Shown: positions 1 through 6,703 of the stretch, piece after piece
How positions within the stretch are numbered: position 1 is the stretch's first letter
Layout of the letters: every line of letters begins with the position of its first letter
NCBI GenBank assembly: GCA_007130045.1
Contig: SLTG01000017.1
Span: forward strand, 1-36,819
DNA from: Opitutales bacterium
GTDB taxonomy: Bacteria; Verrucomicrobiota; Verrucomicrobiia; Opitutales; T3Sed10-336
DNA length: 36,819 nt
Direction of reading: 5' to 3'
Position numbers and translations under genes: made by a program
Notes under the pieces: generated by a model
The model's input: only the letters and a program-made list of their open reading frames with translations
Databases searched by the model: none
Told to the model about the DNA's origin: nothing

Positions 1-229
1 ACTGGTTGGCGGACCTACGGGATCGTCCTTTGCCCCGCCCCTGTTTCACCCCCGCGTGCTCGGTGTACCAGAGCCCGGTTCCGGGAACGCTGAGGGTCCG
101 CCGCACCCCGCTGGTGCCAGCGGTCAGCTTGGCGCCCCGCGGGCCGAAGGAGAGCGACCCGCCGCGCTTGGTGAGATTCAGCGTCACGCCGGGAGCGAGT
201 TTCAGGCGGCGGAAGAAACGGAAGGCCAT
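1..229 (-). CDS. DUF4236 domain protein, N-terminal part (runs off the window edge)
   Basis: The reading frame on the minus strand starts at an ATG at 229-227 and is open to base 1, giving about 76 residues. The start reads MAFRFFRRLKLAPGVTLNL, followed by TKRGGSLSFGPRGAKLTAGT and a 'VPGTGLWY' segment. This is the characteristic layout of DUF4236: a basic/aromatic first strand, a serine/glycine-rich 'S-x-S-x-GPRGA' stretch and a 'PGTGLxY' end. The family is short and of unknown function; it is often the N-terminal part of a longer membrane or SHOCT-type protein, and the C-terminal part here lies outside the window. The gene lies 82 bp downstream of the 448-aa hypothetical gene on the same strand. 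The family call is from remembered pattern, not a search. Confidence 0.75.
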   Translation of the reverse strand, partial: MAFRFFRRLKLAPGVTLNLTKRGGSLSFGPRGAKLTAGTSGVRRTLSVPGTGLWYTEHAGVKQGRGKGRSRRSANQ

Positions 230-311
230 TGCGGGGTGAGTTTGCAGGCGGCAGGGAGCGTTGGCAAGGGGAGACGGGGAAACGGGCGAGGGCGGCGAGT
301 GCGGCCCGGTT

Positions 312-1658
312 CTACTCGTCGGGCGGCCGGAGCAGGTTGATACCGACAACGAGATCTCCCGGGAGGTCCGTCCGCGGTACCTTCCGGCGTATCGGGTCCT
401 CTTCGTCCGGTCTTTCCATCGCCTCTCCGCCATTGTCCTGCCCGTTCGGCCCGATACTGTAGAGCAGGTAGGTGTCGTCTTCGCGGCGATAACGCAATGC
501 TTGGTCGAGGGCGAAGGGATCGCGCGGCACCGAGCTCAGCAGGTTCGGTTCAAGGTCTTCCAATCGTTCCGGGTATTCCCCGTGTTTTTTCCGCCATGCT
601 TCGAGGGCGAGGGTGGCAAGAAGCCCCTCGTGAGTCGTCTGAGCGACCAGGACTGAAAACCAGACTTTGGGCACGGCCTCGATGAAGTTCTCGCCCAAGC
701 TCGGCGGGAGTGGGCGGCCGGGGGTGGGGAAGCGCCCCTCTCTGTCGGAAAACGGCTCTTCAAGGATCTCGCCCACCGCCGAGGTCATTTCATCAACGGT
801 GCGAACGATCTTTCCTTGGTGGTATTTCCAGGCGCGCAGCCGCATCTGGAGACGTTGCCACAGGGTAAACTCAGCCCTGCCGTACCAGCTGTCGTCGAGA
901 TACATCTGCTCGGATTCGGCCAACCTGAGGCGCCAGTCGGACTTCGAAAAGATCGATTCCAGATACTTGAGGCCGTGTACGCGTTCCGATGCGAAGATGC
1001 CGGCCATCTCGAGCGGGACTTCACCGAGGGATTCGAGTCGCTCGATAGCATCCAAGAGTTCGGTCTGACGTAGATTCGGAATGATCGCCGGAGCGTCGTG
1101 TGCGCCGATCCCGTGATTGGCGATCCCGGTCAATGCGCCGCTGAACGGGCTGCGGGTACCGATCTTCCGCCCCAGTTCGAGGCAATCCAGGACCGACTCC
1201 ATGGCCCGGTCGAAACGTTCGTCGGCTGCGTGCAACCTTGCTTCGAGTGTAAGAAGGCGGGCCGCCATCCGAAAGGCGCCGAAGTGGTAGTCTCCTTCAC
1301 CCAGGAGCACCCGATGTAGCTGCGGATAGTGGAATGGATGTTGCAGGCCTTCTCGGATCAGTGCCAGCGCTTGCCGGTTTTCTTCGACGGCCGAGCGAAC
1401 TTGATCCAAGGTGGGATCGCGCCATTCACCGGTCTCCGGATCCCTCGTTCCGGAGACCGCATCTGCGATGGACTTTCCATGGTCCGGGATGGCCTCCGCC
1501 GCTTCCACCAGAAAGTCAAACGCATTCGGTTCGGGAACCTGCCGTGACTCCGGGTAATCGAACTCCGGCATTCGGTCGCCGTCGATCCGCCACCAGAGAG
1601 CGGCGAGGACCGTACCAAGGACCAGGGCGAACCCTGCGACGAGGAATTTGCGGAGCAT
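312..1658 (-). CDS. Exported hypothetical protein with pseudopilin-like C-terminal motif
   Basis: A 448-aa protein with one N-terminal hydrophobic segment at about residues 5-22 (FLVAGFALVLGTVLAALWW), read as an uncleaved signal anchor or signal peptide. The rest is soluble and rich in Arg, Glu and Leu, with several predicted helices. Near the C-terminus are 'YPERLEDLEPNLLSSVPRDP' and then 'DDTYLLYSIGPNGQDNGG' followed by 'GDLVV'. The same combination ends many planctomycete and verrucomicrobial proteins and resembles the C-terminal region of type II secretion pseudopilins. No enzyme family is recognised. The role is unknown; a periplasmic or envelope location is inferred from the N-terminal segment. 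The ATG at 1658 places the hydrophobic segment right at the N-terminus, which supports the start. The nearest upstream gene on the strand ends 109 bp away. Confidence 0.75.
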   Translation of the reverse strand: MLRKFLVAGFALVLGTVLAALWWRIDGDRMPEFDYPESRQVPEPNAFDFLVEAAEAIPDHGKSIADAVSGTRDPETGEWRDPTLDQVRSAVEENRQALALIREGLQHPFHYPQLHRVLLGEGDYHFGAFRMAARLLTLEARLHAADERFDRAMESVLDCLELGRKIGTRSPFSGALTGIANHGIGAHDAPAIIPNLRQTELLDAIERLESLGEVPLEMAGIFASERVHGLKYLESIFSKSDWRLRLAESEQMYLDDSWYGRAEFTLWQRLQMRLRAWKYHQGKIVRTVDEMTSAVGEILEEPFSDREGRFPTPGRPLPPSLGENFIEAVPKVWFSVLVAQTTHEGLLATLALEAWRKKHGEYPERLEDLEPNLLSSVPRDPFALDQALRYRREDDTYLLYSIGPNGQDNGGEAMERPDEEDPIRRKVPRTDLPGDLVVGINLLRPPDE

Positions 1659-1767
1659 GAGGCTTAGCTTCTTTCCGGAGGTGGCGGGCGGTCAACTCGG
1701 ATCGGGGTCTGTGCGGCCGCGGCATTATGAGGATTGGTTTTCGCGGCATGGCGTTACCCGCCGAGAG

Positions 1768-2274
1768 TCAATAAGCCAATGCTCCCTCTAAAACCAGGAA
1801 AGCTATGACTCCCGTAACGATTACCAGCAGTGAAACCACCTTTCCAAGGCCGGCCAATAATTCAAGCCCGCGAATCGGCGAACAATAAAAATGGAAAAAC
1901 ATCAGCAGGGAGATACCGAAGAAAACGGCGGCCAGGGCCGTGGCCGGAGCGCCCGTATAAGACTGGAAACCCTGCATCCGCCAGTCCCACCACAGAATCG
2001 TTTCCTGGCCGAAGGCTTGGACGGAGTAAAGCATGGGGAAAGCGGGCAAGGCGATGCCGAGGAACAACCGGCTTATCAGGCCTCCGGAGGCCGGGGTGCT
2101 CAAACGGGCTCCGACCTCGTGGGGATGCCACAACAACCAAAGCACCACACCGGCCCCAGCCAGCATCAAGACTCCGACCGCGACAACCAGCAGCATTTGC
2201 ACGGGCAGTGGGATTGAAGTAGCCGAGGATGCTGTGGTAATAAAGGAACCGATAGTCTGGTTGGGCGCTTGCAT
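1768..2274 (-). CDS. Small hypothetical inner-membrane protein
   Basis: The 168-aa product starts from the ATG at 2274 (MQAPNQTIGSFITTASS), preceded by a weak GGGA. It has four hydrophobic stretches: about 25-46 (LPVQMLLVVAVGVLMLAGAG), 65-85, 105-130 and 140-165. A longer form from an upstream ATG at 2289 or a TTG at 2346 is possible but would add only polar residues and run into the divergent BRO-N gene. No family is recognised and there are no conserved charged motifs suggesting transport chemistry. It is divergent from the BRO-N gene, with about 75 bp between the two preferred starts. Coding potential is supported by sustained hydrophobic segments with polar loops between them. Confidence 0.6.
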   Translation of the reverse strand: MQAPNQTIGSFITTASSATSIPLPVQMLLVVAVGVLMLAGAGVVLWLLWHPHEVGARLSTPASGGLISRLFLGIALPAFPMLYSVQAFGQETILWWDWRMQGFQSYTGAPATALAAVFFGISLLMFFHFYCSPIRGLELLAGLGKVVSLLVIVTGVIAFLVLEGALAY

Positions 2275-2349
2275 GTTTCCCGAATCCATGAGACCCGATT
2301 CAGGGTTCACAGACAAGTCTCCGTTCGGGGCCGGACTCTCAAGCACGAG

Positions 2350-2712
2350 GTGTTCAAACGTGCACGTGTGCTGATCCTGGAAGATGGGGAGCCCCGGCTG
2401 GTCGCAAAGGACCTGGCGGCGGAGCTGAAGTATTCGAAAACGGCTGATATGCTGCGGTTTATAGATGAAGACTATCGCCTAAAGCTGGGAGGCGCAGAAT
2501 CTGCGCCTTCTGGCTTTAATAAAGCAACGCGATATTTCTACGTCATCAACCGCCATGGAGTGAACCAGATCATCTTCAAGGCGGACAAGAAATTCCGCAA
2601 GTGGATATTCGAGGAGGTGGTCCCGGAGGCGGCAAAACCGAACACCGCCGGGCTGCCGGCCTCGCAGGGATTCGGGGGAAGTGGGATCGTGTGTGGACGA
2701 CTTAGCCGATAA
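2350..2712 (+). CDS. BRO-N (prophage antirepressor-like) domain protein
   Basis: From a GTG at 2350 the frame gives about 120 residues. The first 100 fit a BRO family N-terminal DNA-binding domain: 'LEDGEPRLVAKDLAAELKYS', then 'DEDYRLKLGG', then 'FYVINRHGVNQIIFKADKKF' and 'RKWIFEEVVPEAAK'. The order (V/F-AKD-hA--L-YS, a central 'I(N/S)xxGhxxhI' strand, 'F-(K/R)W-EEVhP') is the family signature. In phages this domain sits at the N-terminus of antirepressors; here almost nothing follows it, so the usual C-terminal partner domain is missing. The frame can be extended upstream to 2269, but that stretch overlaps the start of the divergent membrane gene and does not look like BRO-N. It lies just past the 3' end of a tRNA gene, a usual place for integrated elements. 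It is either a stand-alone chromosomal BRO-N protein or a prophage remnant. Confidence 0.65.
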   Translation: MFKRARVLILEDGEPRLVAKDLAAELKYSKTADMLRFIDEDYRLKLGGAESAPSGFNKATRYFYVINRHGVNQIIFKADKKFRKWIFEEVVPEAAKPNTAGLPASQGFGGSGIVCGRLSR

Positions 2713-2755
2713 CTCGAATTACTACGCAACGCAGGATACGCTAATTTGACTCTAC

Positions 2756-2785
2756 GACATTATCAATCGTTGACGATTTATTGTC
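2756..2785. promoter_or_regulatory. Nested inverted repeat, possible operator
   Basis: A perfect inner inverted repeat AATCGT-TG-ACGATT occupies 2765-2778. It is flanked by GACA (2756-2759) and TGTC (2782-2785), which are also inverted relative to each other but spaced 5 and 3 bases from the core. The dyad lies in the AT-rich gap between the BRO-N gene and the tRNA-Gln 3' end. It could be a repressor-type operator or part of an attachment region. Chance occurrence of a 6-bp dyad is common, so this is only a candidate. Confidence 0.2.
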
Positions 2786-2863
2786 AGTTTCATTGGCATT
2801 AGGGCGATTTCTGACCTTCGTCGGTTTTGTAATAAACTGAACTAAATGCACTTGCCAAAAAGG

Positions 2864-2934
2864 CTGCCCGGCTAGGATTCGAACCTAGACAAACAGAGTC
2901 AGAGTCTGTCGTGCTACCGTTACACCACCAGGCA
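2864..2934 (-). tRNA. tRNA-Gln (anticodon CUG)
   Basis: Read on the minus strand, the 71-nt gene folds as a standard cloverleaf. The acceptor stem is TGCCTGG/CCGGGCA (one G-T pair). The D arm holds GGTGTAACGGTAGC. The anticodon stem ACAGA/TCTGT encloses the loop CTCTGAC, giving the anticodon CTG. The T arm is CTAGGTTCGAATCCTAG with a perfect 5-bp stem. The discriminator is G, as usual for tRNA-Gln. The 3' CCA is not encoded: the genomic bases are CC followed by a run of five T, which may help terminate transcription. The gene stands alone; the BRO-N gene lies beyond its 3' end. Confidence 0.95.
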
Positions 2935-2968
2935 GAAGATATTCGTCTCGCGTTGACGAGAGAAATCG

Positions 2969-2997
2969 ACCGTACGCATTCAGGCCGGCTCTGACAA
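2969..2997 (-). promoter_or_regulatory. Candidate sigma-70 type promoter for tRNA-Gln
   Basis: On the minus strand a TTGTCA box (2997-2992) is followed by a 17-bp spacer and TACGGT (2974-2969). This would start transcription about 28 bases before the mature tRNA 5' end. The leader contains a short inverted repeat (TCTCG / CGAGA). The -10 match is weak, so this is a plausible placement rather than a firm call. Confidence 0.3.
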
Positions 2998-3120
2998 CCG
3001 GAAAATTTGTCCGGAATCGAATACTTGGGAAAACCGGTGTTGCGGGCGGTTCTGTATTGGCAGGCGAGCCGGGGATGTGAAGGGAACGTTGACCCGTGCT
3101 TGATGGTCGGGAAAATGGGA

Positions 3121-4095
3121 ATGGTGAAGAACGCGGAAGAATATGCGTGCTGTATTCCGTCGGGACCGGCGGGAAAGCGCGGTTGCGAAGGCGGGGCATC
3201 GGCTCGGGTGATGGGCTGTTCCTCGAAGCCACCGTCGACCGAAGGCATGGTTCGATTGGAGGGCGGAACGTTTCTCATGGGTACCGACAGTTCGGAGGCG
3301 TGGGTCGCCGATGGTGAGGGACCGGTCAGGGAAGTGACGCTGAAGCCGATTTACGTGGACCGTTGCGCCGTCAGCAACGGGGAGTTTTCCGCGTTCGCGG
3401 AGGCGACCGGTTATAAGACCGAAGCGGAGATTTTCGGATGGACTTACGTGTTCCATTTGTTCGTTCCGAAATCGGCGATCAAGAAGGGCAAGACGCATCC
3501 GTTGCCTGGCCTCGACTGGTGGATCGCGGTCGAAGACGCGTGCTGGCGGCGTCCTGAAGGTCCTGGGTCGAACGTGCGCAAGCGACGCGACCATCCGGCC
3601 GTTCACATTTCGTGGAACGACGCTGTCGCCTACTGCGCCTGGGCGGGAAAACGCTTGTTGACCGAGGCGGAATGGGAATACGCAGCCCGAGGCGGTCTCG
3701 TGCAGAAGACCTACCCATGGGGCGATGAGTTGATGCCGGCAGGGCGCCATCGATGCAACATCTGGCAGGGGGTATTCCCAACGGAGAACACGGCGGAAGA
3801 CGGCTACGCCGGAACCGCTCCGGTTCGGTCCTACCGTGCCAATGGTTTCGGCCTCTACAATATGTCCGGAAACGTCTGGGAGTGGTGCGCGGATTGGTTC
3901 AGTCCGACGCACCATCTCAAAGCCTCAAGGATCGACCCGGAAGGGCCGCCCGAGGGCGATCGCAAGGTCATGAGGGGAGGGTCCTACCTTTGTCATCATT
4001 CCTACTGCAACCGGTACCGCGTGGCGGCGCGCGCTGGAAACACGCCCGACAGTTCGACCGGGAATTGCGGCTTCCGGTGTGCGCTCGACGTGTGA
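3121..4095 (+). CDS. Formylglycine-generating enzyme (SUMF1/FGE family)
   Basis: This enzyme oxidises a cysteine in CxPxR motifs of type I sulfatases to the catalytic formylglycine, using copper and oxygen. From the ATG at 3121 the protein is about 324 aa, the usual bacterial size. Family landmarks are in order: 'MVRLEGGTFLMGTDS', 'WWIAVEDACWRRPEGPGS', 'HPAVHISWNDAVAYCAWAGK', 'RLLTEAEWEYAARGG', 'YPWGDE', 'NMSGNVWEWCADWFSP' and 'GGSYLCHHSYCNRYR'. The two active-site cysteines are present as C-x4-C at codons 3991-3993 and 4006-4008, separating true FGEs from cysteine-less relatives such as EgtB-type or PvdO-type domains. The N-terminal region carries 'YACCIPSG', as in many bacterial FGEs. Start choice is uncertain: ATGs at 3103 and 3115 are in frame and none has a good ribosome-binding site. 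No sulfatase gene lies in the window, so its client is elsewhere. Confidence 0.92.
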   Translation: MVKNAEEYACCIPSGPAGKRGCEGGASARVMGCSSKPPSTEGMVRLEGGTFLMGTDSSEAWVADGEGPVREVTLKPIYVDRCAVSNGEFSAFAEATGYKTEAEIFGWTYVFHLFVPKSAIKKGKTHPLPGLDWWIAVEDACWRRPEGPGSNVRKRRDHPAVHISWNDAVAYCAWAGKRLLTEAEWEYAARGGLVQKTYPWGDELMPAGRHRCNIWQGVFPTENTAEDGYAGTAPVRSYRANGFGLYNMSGNVWEWCADWFSPTHHLKASRIDPEGPPEGDRKVMRGGSYLCHHSYCNRYRVAARAGNTPDSSTGNCGFRCALDV

Positions 4096-4512
4096 CGGTT
4101 TTCAGCGGGGCTGGGTCGCGGGCCACAGCGCCGGTTCCCCGGTTCAATCAGCGGAACGGTCCTGGTAACGATGACCGAGGGGGAGTATTTTCGGCGTCCA
4201 GCGATGAACCGTCGGGATCGAATCCGGATCGTCTGATAAGCGGGACGTCCTGGCTGAGTTTACGGCTTCCCGTTTCGAAAGCGCGATCGATTATGTTCGG
4301 CATGGCCGTATCCGTGATCACAAATTCGCAGGCGGCGGGATTTCGATTCGGTCAAAATCTCGTTATAAAGGATTCGGAAGACGGGTCGATTTCAGTTGTC
4401 GTGGCAAACCGGAGTGGGGGAATGGAAAAACCGGGACCGTAAACCCGTTTTTGTGTTGCGAAAACCCTGAGAGCAGGTTCGGGTTTGAGGCTGTTGATCA
4501 AGATAAAAAACA
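4096..4512. other. Intergenic region without recognisable gene
   Basis: About 417 bases between the formylglycine-generating enzyme gene and the first small membrane-protein gene. Frames open on either strand here have no recognisable protein character, and no tRNA or obvious terminator with a T-tract was found. It presumably holds the promoter of the small genes downstream, but no convincing -35/-10 pair stands out. Confidence 0.5.
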
Positions 4513-4641
4513 ATGAAACCCAAAACCCGACGTTCGCGCCGCAAGAAGAAAGAAGAGGAGAAGCTCCCGGTCGTCTTTATCGCGATCCTGGTCGCCCTGA
4601 TTATTGCTTTTCTGGTCTTTGCATTGCTCGTTAATTTATAG
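4513..4641 (+). CDS. Very small single-span membrane protein (42 aa)
   Basis: The ATG at 4513 opens a 42-codon frame ending at TAG 4639-4641. The N-terminus is strongly basic then acidic (MKPKTRRSRRKKKEEEKLP). It is followed by an uninterrupted hydrophobic span of about 23 residues (VVFIAILVALIIAFLVFALL) and the end VNL. This is the layout of a tail-anchored or N-in/C-out small membrane protein. There is no strong Shine-Dalgarno; the upstream bases are A-rich (AAGATAAAAAACA). No family is recognised. It sits 64 bp before another tiny membrane-protein gene, so the two may be co-transcribed. Coding is supported by composition only. Confidence 0.55.
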   Translation: MKPKTRRSRRKKKEEEKLPVVFIAILVALIIAFLVFALLVNL

Positions 4642-4705
4642 GATATTTACGTCGATTTCAGTAGACACGAGACTTTGGAAGGACGAAGGTTTATCCGGAG
4701 TGCGA

Positions 4706-4852
4706 ATGCAGAACAAGAAAGCTCAATTAAAGAACGTCGCCGCGCTCCTGGCGCTCGGATTGATCCTGGCCGTCGCCGGGATTCTCAACCGCTGGGCGCC
4801 ACGCCATCTTACTGAGATGTACGAGCAACCGGTGATCGTCGAGGAGCGGTAG
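4706..4852 (+). CDS. Very small membrane protein (48 aa)
   Basis: The ATG at 4706 follows CCGGAG with a 5-base gap, a good ribosome-binding site, so this start is preferred over in-frame codons further upstream. The product is 48 aa: a short basic N-terminus (MQNKKAQLKN), a hydrophobic span (VAALLALGLILAVAGIL), then NRWAPRHLTEMYEQPVIVEER, a conserved-looking charged tail. One membrane span with the tail probably outside the cytoplasm is inferred. No family is recognised. It is convergent with the 500-aa gene on the other strand, which ends 157 bp away. Confidence 0.55.
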   Translation: MQNKKAQLKNVAALLALGLILAVAGILNRWAPRHLTEMYEQPVIVEER

Positions 4853-5009
4853 AGCGAACGCGGTCGTTTCGGTGAATCGTTGTGTTTACCCCTGCATTTC
4901 CACGCGGTTCCGCTTTCCAATCCATCAGCAACAGGAAGGGAGGCATTTTCGACGTAACGTCCGTCGCGAGGGGATTCCGGTAAGTGAGCGGGCGGAAGCT
5001 TCCGGGAGA

Positions 5010-6512
5010 TCAATTCCGTCTCGCGGTGATTTTTCGGTGGCCGGCGTCGTACCCGAACAACCCGAGTTCCTTGATCTTTTCGACGGCTTCTTTCGGTACC
5101 ATTTCCTCCCAGCCCGGCTCCCCGTCTTTGATCATCCGCAGTGCTTCGCGTCCGTGAATCCACATCAGGTCTTTGTTGTAGCCGGTAATCGGTTGGATGT
5201 ACTGGTTTTCGAACAGGTGGCGATACAGGTGCCGGAGGTGCCGGGCGACGAGAAGGTTGTCGGTGGTGACGATCGAATCTCCGTGAGGCGGCTCGTCGCC
5301 GTCCGACGGGTTTTGTTCAGTGCCGCACGGGAGCGTGCCATAGGAATGGAGATTTTCGTGGAGCATCGGGTAGATGTAGAGCTTGACAGTGTTCTTGAAC
5401 AGACGTCCGAACGATTCCAGAATTCCGCCGTCGAGGCTTTCGTAGTATTTTTCGTTGAAAATCTCGATGAGGTTGCTGATGCCCATGACGGCGCCGATCA
5501 TCGAGCGGGTGTACCGCCTGAAGTAGGCGGCCAGGCGGAAGTATTCGGGGTAATTCGAGATAAGAACGGGGTATCCGAGCAATCCGAGGACGTCCACCCG
5601 CGCGAGGAAGTCTTCAGGGTTGACTTCCCCTGTCGTAATCAAGTTCTTCATGCTGATCTCTGTCAGGGCGATGATCGATTCGTCTTCGACGAGGGCGTCT
5701 TTTGTAAACCGGGCAAGGCCGCAGCGCATCATATCGACATTGACGCGGGTGACCGGTCGAAAACTGCCGCGTTGCACGAAGACAGCCTTTTTGTAGAGGA
5801 TCTCCGAGGGCTGGAGGACGTCGCCGCCGTGTCCGAACATGACGGCATTGCTCAGACCATTCTGAACCAGTTCCAGGCTCATGAGGCGGTTGTCGACATT
5901 CTTGAAATCGGGACCGGAGAACTTCACCATGTCGATCTCGAATCGATCGCTGTGAACGTTGTCGGACAGCGATTGAATCAGGGTGGTTGGATTGTCTCGG
6001 TAATGGAAGGCGCCATAGATCAGGTTGACACCGATAATTCCCAGTGCCTGTTGCTGGGACACGTTTTCCGTGTCGTAGAGGTGGACATGAATGATGATGT
6101 CGTTCGGTTCCCCTTCCGGGACGAATTGGAAGCGGATCCCCATCCAACCGTATCCGTCGGTGTCGTTGCGGTAGCTCTTGGCGACGACGGTATCGGCGAA
6201 GGCGAAGAACGTGGAACGGGCGCCCCGTGACTTCCTCAGGCGTTCCAGGAGCAGCCGAAACTCGTATTCAAGCATCGTGATCAGGCGTTCGCGGGAAACA
6301 TAGCGTTGGCATTTCCCGTAAATCTCGTCGCTGAACGTCATGTCGTAGGCGGATATCGACTTGGCGATTGTGCCCGAGGCGCCCCCTGCCTGGAAAAACT
6401 GCCGGGCTACCTCCTGTCCGGCCCCGATTTCGGCGAACGTCCCGAACCTGGAGTCGTCGAGGTTTATGCTGAGCGCTTTCCGGTTGGTGGTGAGAAGTTC
6501 CGGCTCTTTCAT
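5010..6512 (-). CDS. Large conserved protein of unknown function (500 aa)
   Basis: The protein starts MKEPELLTTNRKALSINLDD and continues 'FGTFAEIGAGQEVARQFFQA'. Other striking segments are 'SISAYDMTFSDEIYG', 'RYVSRERLITMLEYEF', 'FFAFADTVVAKSY', 'GWMGIRFQ', 'VKFSGPDFKNVDNRLMSLEL' and 'VFVQRGSFRPVTRVN'. I recognise this as a widely distributed, well conserved bacterial family. As I recall, database labels such as 'TonB-dependent receptor' or a nicotinate-nucleotide phosphoribosyltransferase have been attached to it. Neither fits: there is no signal peptide, plug or beta-barrel pattern, and no phosphoribosyltransferase motif I can see. It is probably a cytoplasmic soluble protein. The gene stands alone, convergent with the small membrane genes and divergent from sppA (191 bp apart). 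Confidence 0.8.
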   Translation of the reverse strand: MKEPELLTTNRKALSINLDDSRFGTFAEIGAGQEVARQFFQAGGASGTIAKSISAYDMTFSDEIYGKCQRYVSRERLITMLEYEFRLLLERLRKSRGARSTFFAFADTVVAKSYRNDTDGYGWMGIRFQFVPEGEPNDIIIHVHLYDTENVSQQQALGIIGVNLIYGAFHYRDNPTTLIQSLSDNVHSDRFEIDMVKFSGPDFKNVDNRLMSLELVQNGLSNAVMFGHGGDVLQPSEILYKKAVFVQRGSFRPVTRVNVDMMRCGLARFTKDALVEDESIIALTEISMKNLITTGEVNPEDFLARVDVLGLLGYPVLISNYPEYFRLAAYFRRYTRSMIGAVMGISNLIEIFNEKYYESLDGGILESFGRLFKNTVKLYIYPMLHENLHSYGTLPCGTEQNPSDGDEPPHGDSIVTTDNLLVARHLRHLYRHLFENQYIQPITGYNKDLMWIHGREALRMIKDGEPGWEEMVPKEAVEKIKELGLFGYDAGHRKITARRN

Positions 6513-6547
6513 TTCCTTAAGATAAGCGCCGCACGCCGGATTGTCCC

Positions 6548-6562
6548 GGAAAAAGTTTTTCC
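6548..6562. promoter_or_regulatory. Palindromic dyad between divergent genes
   Basis: GGAAAAA-G-TTTTTCC is a perfect 7-bp dyad around a single central base. It lies in the 191-bp region between the divergently transcribed 500-aa gene and sppA, 36 bp upstream of the former. With a one-base loop it cannot be a terminator hairpin of normal shape, so an operator-like protein-binding site is more plausible. Evidence is the symmetry alone. Confidence 0.2.
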
Positions 6563-6703
6563 TGAATGGGTGTTGGGACGGCGGCGAATGAACGGATTGA
6601 ATTCCGTATACCGGTGACTTCCGGGAGAGCGGTATTCTAAATCGACAAACAGCCAGGGGTTGCCATTGTTGGACGCTGGAAATACCGTTCAGTTTTATCC
6701 GTT

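Noticed and set aside
2799-3278. Open frame spanning the tRNA-Gln gene on the minus strand
   Set aside because: Part of it is a translated tRNA (it reads WWCNGSTTDSD... and SNPSRA), so it cannot be a real protein gene.
4872-6230. Long open frame on the plus strand opposite the conserved 500-aa gene
   Set aside because: Its sequence is rich in Val, Asp and Arg with no domain pattern, as expected from the complement of a GC-rich gene. The minus-strand frame is clearly conserved in character.
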